Below are positions 56,764 to 64,000 of a stretch of DNA of 64,000 nt, one piece after another; within the stretch, counting starts at the first letter, position 1, and every line of letters starts with the position of its first letter. This stretch comes from Ditylenchus dipsaci (taxonomy: Eukaryota > Nematoda > Chromadorea > Rhabditida > Anguinidae). A program made the position numbers and the translations under genes. The notes under the pieces are model-generated. The model saw only the letters and a list, made by a program, of their open reading frames with translations, did no database searches and was not told where the DNA came from. Location of the stretch: NCBI GenBank assembly GCA_004194705.1, contig SADC01000021.1, positions 434,001-498,000 on the forward strand, written 5' to 3'.

Positions 56764-58640
56764 AGAGCCATGCGATGTAGGTGGATCGAGCACGCTCAGT
56801 TACCAGCTCAACCATGAAGTAGCAGGTAATCATTTTCTATGGAAACTGTTTTTCTTCACTTTTATATTTACTCTGTCCACAGGGCGATTCCATGTAGATA
56901 AAACATGCAATCTCAGTCGGCAGGTTGCTCAAATGGCGAGCAGGTTATCAGATCTTTCGGACTTATTGATCTCTTCTTTCTCTAAATTGCAGAGCCATTC
57001 GTTGTAGGCGGATCAAGTACACTGCACAACAATCTCAAGCTGCTTATCATCAACAACGTAGCAGGTCACTAATAAGTTTGAACCACTTTTTTCCATTGGC
57101 TTTTTTTACAGAGCTAACTGATGAAGTGCGTCAAGTACAGTTAGATGTCAGGCAGTTTACACGTTGTCGGTAGCCTAGCAGGTAAACGTGTCACAACAGG
57201 TGTCTTGTTCAAGCTTTTTTCTCTTACGCTGAATTATTTTAAAGGTATATTCGCTGTAGCTTGGAACAGGCAGATGGCAGCTCCGGTCTATTTACGATTT
57301 TTCACGTAGCAGGCAGTTGGCAGCTTCCGTCTACTCACGATTCATCAGGTAGCAGGTTAATGTTTGATTCATGAGAGTATCTCTCTGCCTTTTGTATTTT
57401 GCAGGGGTATCTGCTGCGCTGATAGATGTGTAGAGCAGTTGATCAATTCAATAACAAGTAATCGTCTTTTTTCGGCTATTTTATACCTACTCGACTATTT
57501 CACAGAGCTATTGACGTAGTTGCATCAGGATGCGCGGGCGACATCTTCGATAAACGTCTTATCATAAGTCTTATCATTCTTATTTGGGCACGTCCATTTC
57601 CACATGTTCTGTTCAGGTTCTATGCCTGACCATTCTAGAGCACTGTTCGATGTAGCTGGACCAGGACACGCAGATGACATTGCAGTTCTACGGTCTACGC
57701 CTGATCCTAATCTTAGCAGGTAATTGTCTTATTGGGCTATTTTTTCTGTATATTTCATACAAACCTTCTGTAGCGATTTACGATTGAAAAAGATTCCAAT
57801 GGTAGCTCAGTAGCGTAGCAAGGACAATTTCGCATAAGCCTTCCAGCTGGAGATGATGCGAACAGTGTGGCGATCGGTAGGGAAGTTTACTGAATCTGAT
57901 TGCAATCTATTTTCTATTTTTTAGCAGACGTATTGCCTGTCGGTTAATCAACAAAATCAGATGGCAGCTTCGGTCTACTTGTAGCAGGTAGCCATCTCTC
58001 TCGGGGTTGTTTCTCTTCAATTGCTTTTTCAGGACTGTTCGCTGCACTATTTGATGCCTAATCAGTGCGTTACTGCAGCTGCCACGCCAACCTCCTAAAG
58101 AAAGTGCAAGGTTCCAATCAGCCGAGTAGTGTAGAGAGGACAATTATGCGCTGGCCTTCCAGCTGAATAAGGGGATCCGGCAAATGCTTCTGTTGGAACA
58201 GGCAGATGGCAGCTTCAATCTACTTGTCATTCAAGACGTAGCAGGTAGTCATCTTTTTCGGGATTGTTTCTCTTCCTTTAAATTCTTTTCCAGTACCGTT
58301 CGCTGCGCCATTCGATGCCTAATCAGTGAGTGACTGTAGCTTCTACGCCCACCTCGTTGAGAAACTGCAGCTTACGATCAGCCGAGTAGCGTAGGAAGGA
58401 CAATGGTGCACTCGCCTTTCAGCTCAATAAGAAGATCCCGGCACATACTTAAGCTCACGGAACTATTGCTCAGATGATCTAAGAATCAGTAGGCATTTCT
58501 TTACATTTCATTAAGCGTCACTTTATAAGCATGAAGACACTTCATGGATGCTGGCGTACAAGAGAGTGCCGAAATTCAACTGAAGAATCCAGTAGTTGTC
58601 CTGTATTGTTTTTCAATTTTCTTGGAATAAATAATCTGCT
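56764..58640 (+). ncRNA. Tandem array of exon-like cassettes, putative multi-exon non-coding transcript
   Basis: About a dozen units, each an exon-like block between an acceptor match (pyrimidines, then CAG, TAG or AAG) and GTAGCAG|GT or GAGCAG|GT. The clearest are 56764-56825, 56883-56943, 56993-57064, 57112-57181 and 57245-57355, with spacers of about 50-65 nt. Blocks share TTCGNTGTAG near the start and GTAGCAG at the end. Lengths (62, 61, 72, 70, 111) are not multiples of three and no frame stays open, which argues against protein. From 57.80 kb a larger unit of about 263 bp takes over (GATGCCTAATCAGTG at 58049 and 58313; ATCAGCCGAGTAG at 58117 and 58378). AATAAA follows near 58626. Transcription is not proven. 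Confidence 0.45.
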
Positions 58641-59047
58641 TTATCATATTTTTGCCTGATAACTGATGTCCCCAGCCCAGTTCCTGAATGTCCCCTATTG
58701 TCCCGATGTATCACCATAATGACTCCATAATGTCCCTACGTACTGCCCCAGTACCGATTCGGTGACATTTATTGTCCCGATTATTGAAAAACCTCATTGA
58801 GGTTAAATAGGTCAGATAGCTCAGTAAAAGAGCTCAAATGATGGTTTCGGTAACCGTCTAACCAAGGTTTTGACAGAACTGAAACATTGGATCTAAGTGG
58901 CCTAAAAGTAACAAAAACTATGCAGTGATTACCTGAAAAACCAACGAGACCCCTACCAGAATGTCCTCCTGGCCCAGGAGGGCAGCTTAATTTTTTTCAC
59001 CGAATAAAGCTAGTTTTGGGTATAAGTATGACGAATAACCGCCTGGT

Positions 59048-59127
59048 GTAACGACCCGGTTGGCCTGGTGGAAAAGTGGTGTCGTTTATGAAAACTTGTC
59101 GTAGATTCGAATCCCACTGTGTGCGAC
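59048..59127 (+). repeat. tRNA-like SINE head
   Basis: GGTTGGCCTGGTGGAAAAG (A box-like) and GTAGATTCGAATCCCACTG (B box with T-arm form) lie about 35 nt apart, followed by a T-rich tail. It sits between the cassette array and the right arm of the 55.96-59.66 kb element. Confidence 0.45.
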
Positions 59128-59662
59128 CTCTTTTTATTAAAATTGAAACAATGCTGCAAATCCTGAGTCAGGATGAACACGTGTCTATCCTGAGTCAGGA
59201 TGAGCAAGTGTCTATCCTGAGTCAGAATGAGCATATGTCTGTAGTTTGGACGGTACAAAAACACGAGTTTTGGAAAAGTGCTTTAAAATCACTGTGCCAT
59301 GGTGCAGATCCAGAGTACCTTCGGAAGTGCTCGAAAAACGCGCCGTTTGCAATACGTATTAAGGCGATTGGAGCCAATCTCAATAAAACCTAGTGTCCAT
59401 GGTGAAAAAAATCATGATTTTCTAAAATCACTCGAGATTCAAAGCACACTCACTGAAAAATTGTTCATTTTGGGGAAAATGATTAAAATCTCTTTTTCAC
59501 TGCAGATCCTGAGTACTTTCCAAACTACTCCAAATGTGTAGTGAGCATGGTCCAGATTTAGGCGTTTTTGGGGCTACACATTTTGAAACACTGAAAAATA
59601 GTGCCTACCCCCCCCCCCCTAAAGTCAGATAAAAAAAAAGTTTGTTTCGAGGCGTGTTATAT

Positions 59663-60428
59663 AATATAGCAACTTTGTGGCACATTTTTAGGAAACTTTC
59701 AAAAAAAAAACGTCAACTGATTTAAAAGATTTCTTTAATTTTAACAGTTCTATAAGCTTCAAATTTAAAAATGTTTTTTTTTTCAATATTTTGAAAGTCG
59801 GGTAACAGCAGCATTCAGATGATAGTGAAATCGACGCAATATAGTAACAGTCTAGGAAGAATCATGCTTATAACTAAAATCGAACTGACGAACAAAAGTT
59901 CAAAGCCGAGCAAAAGTACCAAGCCTAAGCGTGGGACGCTTAGAACTGTTCGAGTTCGCAAATTGTTATAATTTATACGGTATTTACTGCTTCCTGCATT
60001 TTTTAAATTCACCGCCACATTTATCAAGCCTCATACATTGTACTGCCATTGTATGTTTGATTATACAAGCCAGCCATCCAGCCGGATGTCCATTCAACTT
60101 TGAAAAACGCCTTTTTCTGTCAAGTTGGTCCAAAACAATAAGAAGGACTAGGTGCTAGAACATTTTCAATTGGACATAATTAACTGTCGGGTCCTTTCTT
60201 CCATTGTTCCTATAGCTCGAATTTCATCGCTGCACCGAAAAACACTTGAAGCATACTCAAGCCTGCAGTGTTGTGCTCAACTCAAGTTCCTCGCCCTTCC
60301 AAACAAGTATTTTTGAGCTGGCCACACAGTACCAGAAATTCTTGAGCAAAAAGGCTGACCGGTAGCTAAGTGTTCAATCCAAAAAAACTTTTTTTTGGAT
60401 TTGACAGATATTATTTTGGTGAAATAGC
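59663..60428. other. Upstream region of the CxC protein gene
   Basis: No exon or repeat end was seen. A pyrimidine tract ending TTTTTTTTGGATTTGACAG lies about 22 nt before the ATG. It could be an acceptor for a 5' UTR intron or, if this lineage trans-splices, for a spliced leader. Confidence 0.3.
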
Positions 60429-63400
60429 ATGTTTTGCCTGCCCTTTTTGGTTTTATTTGGATGGATCGCCGTGATTTTTGCCCAGGAGTTGACATTGGCA
60501 GGCACTGGAGCTGATGAAAATTACAATGAAATTGACAAACCACTATTGTTGAAGACCAGAAGACAGGATTGTGCTTGTGTAAATGTGCCTACTGATTATT
60601 TATATGAGGAAAACTTAGAAAAGGAAGATCCATTGCAGAAAGTTGATGGTCAAGAGGTCAACTACGATTGCTCTTGCAATTTGGTAATTTATTCTTCGTG
60701 ATATTACATTTTCCTCCAAATTTTTGATGTTACAGTCAACTCTCGATAATCCGTCACACCCTGGGACCGGCCGTGGGGTGACGGATTATCGAGAGTGACG
60801 GATTAGCGAGTGACGTATTATCGAGAGTTGACTGTACATGAAAAAATAAGAACGTTGCATTGCGAAAATATTGGACCGGAAAGATAGGGGGCATAAAAAG
60901 TGCCGGATATCGGATGTTTACCAAAAATTAAGAATAGAGTACTTTTTAAGGTCATAGGATTTTTCGCCAATGCCATTTCGCCAACGAAATCTCATTTTTA
61001 TACAGTAGAAGGACACTTCGCACCGGATTTTAAAATCATTTTTTCCTATATTTTTGTCTTGAAAACCGTTCTTGTCAATTCAAATATTTTTTCATGAACC
61101 AACCGGAATTCCTGCTGGATGCTTTATGAATCGTGGCGACATTTTGTCTTGAAAAGCATACTTGTTGATCAAAACATTTTTCTTATGAACCAACAGCAGT
61201 TTCGCTGGACGTCCCATCTAGCAACAAAACCAAGTGGTCGTCCACTTAGATAAAAAATATTCAAAACTTTTTTTGACTTTTTCGGGTTCCAATGTTTTCT
61301 GGACTAGTTCCGGCGCGCTGAAGATGGTTTGATAATAATAAAATGAGTATTTGTAGGGTATTTTTCGAGTATTGGGAAATGATTGATTTTATCAAAACTT
61401 GATTTTACCAAAACTCGAAAAATTCCTTACAAAACAGAATTTCACCATTATCAAACTATCTTTAGCGTGTTCGAATCAGTCCAGAAAACAGGTTTTGGGA
61501 CCTGAAAAAGTGAAAAAAATTTAAATTTTTTGATCCAAGTGGACGACCACTTGATTTTCTTGGTACATGGGACATCCAGATGATCCAGCTACCAACATGG
61601 TCAGATGCACTACGAAAAATGGTCTTATATGCAAACTGGGTACTACCAACTGAGTATCACCATTTATGTGTTACTACCTAGAAACTGCCATCTACCACTG
61701 CCCAAGTACCACTACCAATCTGAGTACCATCAAACTGAGTACCGATACCTGGTCAGTGCCTTGGTTTAAACACCTGAATATCACCTTATCGGTACTACCA
61801 CCTGGTCAGAACTGGGGTTCCTGTAAATCAAGTCGCTGTTTTAGCATTATCAAATTGTGATCAGGCCAGAATTCTGGATAGGGTACAATGATATTGAATC
61901 ACTTTCGGCTAAATCAAAATTTCAGATTCTGGCGGTGGATACCTGTTTAGAAAAACTACTAGATGGTTTTCTAATCATGCTGAGAATTCCTAAACGCTTA
62001 AAAGCATCTTAGTCAAGAACAAATGTTTGCTATCACCGGGATTCGAACCTGTAACCTTTAAAAAATTGGAGGATCAATTTAACGAAAGATCAATTTACCG
62101 AGGATCAATTTACCGTATAAAAATGAGATTTCGTTGGCGAAAAGTCATTGGCGAAATGGTCGTTGGCGAAAAAGTCGTTGGCGAAATGGCGTTGGCAAAA
62201 TGTCCTATGACCCTTTTTCCAAAAAAACCGGCAAACAAACTAAAAATTTAGGCCATTATCAGATATCACAAGCCAAAATGGGCCAAATATGAGATACACA
62301 ATATCCTACACAGCTAAAAGGCCATAAAAGCAGAGTTAAGATTTTGATGTTTTGAATTGATTTTTCTCGCCATGAAATTTTTTTTTAAATTTTCTCTAAT
62401 AAAATCACTTGTTCACTTCAAATTGGCGAAAAAAATTCATACGAAATTTTCATACAGGGTAATATAAAAAAAATTCCCCATTTTTGAAAATCAATTTAAA
62501 TCAATTTTTGAACGTAAATCATATTTTGTCCATTTTTTGCATAAATATAATATTTACCATTTACCATAACATTTACATGCACCACAAAATTTAATGAAAA
62601 TTCTCAACTTCATATGATGCGAAAGTGTGGCTGCTCTACTTTTTTTACTAACACGCCAAGGCCTGACGATGAGACCGGCTGGTTCTGGTGCAGAACTTAT
62701 GAAGAATCCAAATCTGTGAATTGCTTTTCAAAAAAGACGGGTTGGCTCAAGATTTTTACCAAATTCTGAACGTTATCAAATGAAACCTGGGTATGTTCGG
62801 AAAACCAGCTGGTGCTTGAATATTTTAAGTACACATGCATGACTTCTATGGCTTGTTAGAATCGTTCGGATTCCAGCCCATTCGGATACTCCATGAAATT
62901 CTGCACCAGAATCAGCCGGTCTCACCGTCAGGCCTTGTCGTGTTAATAAAACGCCACTCTTAGCCTTCAAACGTGCAACGTCAACAACAAGAACTTCAAA
63001 CCATCCTAGAAAAGGTAGTCAGCACTCAAAAGCAGCAGTGTGAGTGCAGTGAAGCAGTTGCCTACATTTCCACACCCAAATTTCGTCTACGCAGACTCAA
63101 AAAGAGTGTGAGAAGGAGCAGTAGGGTCAAAGCAAGGGCACCTGTCCAACAACAACAGTGGGAATGTGTTTGCACTCTTAAAACTGGCGTAATTTTCACA
63201 ACTTTTTCTATTATCAAATATTAATTCTAAACAAAAACAAATTAGGAACCCAGTATTGCTGGCTCATCTCCACTGGCTTATTCAGCACCTTTAGCTCAAA
63301 CAAGCGGGGTCGCTTCAACGTCCTCCCATATTTTGCGGGATTCTACAGCTAAAAGTTCAAAATTTTCAAACGTATACAGACCTGCAGTGGTCTTCCAAGA

Positions 63401-63482
63401 TGCTACTAACAATTATGCATCTGTTGGTCGAAAATCCGTAGTGTCAACAACTTATAGAACAGGCAACAGTAATTTGCCTCAG
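60429..63482 (+). CDS. Secreted protein with repeated CxC motifs, partial (3' end beyond the recognised exons)
   Basis: Three exons, all phase 0: 60429-60683, 62964-63188 and 63246-63482, each ending at GTAATT. The ATG starts MFCLPFLVLFGWIAVIFAQ, a signal peptide with likely cleavage near residue 18-19. Residues 44-45 are RR, a possible processing site, directly before DCAC. CxC pairs lie at residues 48/50, 81/83, 111/113 and 153/155. Exon 2 has Gln-rich stretches and a basic segment (KFRLRRLKKSVRRSSR). Exon 3 is Ser/Thr/Ala-rich (SGVASTSSHILRDSTAK). The family was not recognised. The frame is intact across all three exons, unlike most other genes here. Intron 1 (2.3 kb) holds four MITEs or fold-backs. 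An extracellular or matrix role is a guess from the signal peptide and cysteines only. Confidence 0.7.
60733..60834. mobile_element. Tigger/pogo-like MITE, 102 bp
   Basis: CAGTCAACTCTCGATAATCC is mirrored by ATTATCGAGAGTTGACTG and flanked by TA on both sides (60731-60732, 60835-60836). Within it, GTGACGGATTATCGAGAG is repeated in tandem. It lies in intron 1 of the CxC protein gene. Confidence 0.8.
60945..62215. mobile_element. Fold-back element with tandem TTTCGCCAA units
   Basis: AGGTCATAGGATTTTTCGCC followed by AACGAAATCTCATTTTTATAC is mirrored by GTATAAAAATGAGATTTCGT (62115), four GGCGAAA units and GTCCTATGACC. The 61.2-61.57 kb MITE is nested inside. The 74-codon ORF at 62027-62251 is arm translation (GEMVVGEKVVGEM). 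Confidence 0.7.
61205..61568. mobile_element. Fold-back MITE (AACCAAGTGGTCGTCC family), copy 2
   Basis: AACAAAACCAAGTGGTCGTC is mirrored by AGTGGACGACCACTTGATTT. Inner pairs AAGATGGTTTGATAATAAT with TTATCAAACTATCTTTAGC and GTTTTCTGGACTAGT with AGTCCAGAAAACAGG match copy 1 at 25.19 kb. Confidence 0.7.
62630..62958. mobile_element. Fold-back MITE abutting an exon acceptor
   Basis: ACTAACACGCCAAGGCCTGA, GAGACCGGCTGGTTCTGGT and GCAGAACTT are mirrored by ATTCTGCACCAGAATCAGCC and GGTCTCACCGTCAGGCCTTG then CGTGTTAATAAAACGCC. Its right end lies within a few bases of the CTCTTAG acceptor at 62963, so the branch-point region of this intron probably comes from the element. Confidence 0.6.
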
Positions 63483-64000
63483 GTAATTGTTTTTGTACAT
63501 TGTTTAAGATATTTGTCATGATTTGGCGAAATAATAGGCTGGTTTAGCCGGCGTGCTTCAAAAAAGTCAAAATTTTCGGCCGGCGACTGAAATAAAATAT
63601 AAGTTTACACCAGGGCTTTCAACTCAAAAAAGGACATTTGCTCAAATAGGAACTTTTAGGGTATTAAGAGAAAAAAAGCTCTTTTATCGAGTGCTTATTA
63701 ATATTTTAGTGCTAAAAATTAAAATTTTGACGTAAAATCAAAAGTAAAATTTGGATTCCCGAAATTAGGGCAAATGAAGGCTTACACCAGGGCTGGGACG
63801 GAAGACAAAAAAAAAGTCGGAACAAAAATCAAAACCGGAAGTAGAAAATTTTTAAAACCGGAAGTCGGAAATCGGAAGAAAAAATGCCGGAAATCGGAAG
63901 ACGGAAATCGGAAGAAATTTTAAAAAATTTCAAATTTTTTTTGGCACTTGTATTGTTTACCTCCACCACCCCAAATTTTTGAAAAGTAGACCAAAACACG
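63483..64000. repeat. Terminal stretch with CGGAAGTCGGAAATCG repeats
   Basis: 63790-63925 holds degenerate tandem units of CGGAAATCGGAAG type, similar in style to the fold-back arms elsewhere. It may be the left arm of an element cut by the window edge. The short ORF at 63553-63735 shows AAAAGGACAT-type repeat phrases and is not supported as a gene. Confidence 0.4.

Larger units (their letters stand above)
55964..59662. mobile_element. 3.7-kb inverted-repeat element carrying an exon-like cassette array
   Basis: Outer ends: ATATAACACGCCTCGAAACA followed by ATCTGACTTTAGGGGGGTAG, mirrored by CCCCTAAAGTCAGATAAAAA and TTTCGAGGCGTGTTATAT. The arms extend about 450-530 bp each, with shared blocks AAATCACTCGAGATT, ACACGAGTTTTGGAAAAGTG and CCATGGTGCAGATCCAGAGT. 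They end in a tandem 27-bp unit centred on the palindrome TCCTGAGTCAGGA (56310-56390 and 59160-59230). Between the arms are the exon-like array (56.76-58.64 kb) and a tRNA-like SINE (59.05-59.13 kb). No transposase was recognised. Confidence 0.7.

Noticed and set aside
56764..57355. Protein-coding reading of the cassette array (for example GGSSTLHNNLKLL in one block)
   Set aside because: Some blocks are open in one frame, but that frame is not kept between similar blocks and others contain stops; lengths are not multiples of three.

Overview
The window is eukaryotic and almost certainly from an invertebrate animal. It is AT-rich, its genes are split by GT-AG introns, it has animal gene families (a two-pore-domain K+ channel and a receptor-guanylate-cyclase-like N-terminus), and most of the space is occupied by inverted-repeat DNA transposons. 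A flatworm or similar invertebrate would fit, but nothing seen here fixes the phylum.

Genes, left to right. At 5.5-6.3 kb (minus) are two exons of a secreted or membrane protein with a signal peptide and a region resembling the start of an ANF-receptor ligand-binding domain. At 14.1-16.3 kb (minus) is the 3' end of an unrecognised gene. At 23.6-24.5 kb (minus) is the 3' end of a second unrecognised gene that shares a module with the first (NYCFVVDGD ... DIM ... WW ... RxFYxV). At 34.1-41.2 kb (minus) is a K2P potassium channel with 17 recognisable exons and both pore signatures (TIGYGN and TIGFGD). Three further exons at 27.8-31.2 kb continue from it in compatible splice phase, so they are either a very long cytoplasmic tail or another gene. 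At 60.4-63.5 kb (plus) are three exons of a secreted protein with repeated CxC motifs, continuing past the window edge. Weaker coding candidates lie at 4.85-5.1, 48.0, 50.4-50.8 and 53.9 kb.

Mobile DNA dominates. At least a dozen fold-back elements have long inverted ends built from short degenerate tandem units. Several show exact 8- or 9-bp target duplications. One (9.04-11.29 kb) holds a decayed FLYWCH plus MULE transposase, which suggests a Mutator-like origin for the group. A 2-kb near-perfect palindrome at 18.0-20.05 kb is bounded by TTAA and piggyBac-like ends. Small Tigger/pogo-like and mariner-like MITEs, several tRNA-derived SINE heads and a recurrent palindromic MITE are also present. 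A 2.5-kb minisatellite with KpnI-type GGTACC units (42.6-45.2 kb) lies in a repeat that has a shorter second copy at 32.0-33.9 kb.

The most unusual locus is 55.96-59.66 kb: a 3.7-kb element with about 450-bp inverted ends whose interior is a tandem series of exon-like cassettes of about 60-110 bp. Each ends in a 5' splice-site match and is separated from the next by a short pyrimidine-rich intron-like spacer.

Coding exons throughout show isolated -1 frame breaks, several in or beside homopolymers. In five of them the exon length is short by exactly the number of bases that splice phase demands. This points to deletion-biased consensus errors in a long-read assembly more than to independent pseudogenes, although decay cannot be excluded. 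Every ORF in this window should be read with that in mind.
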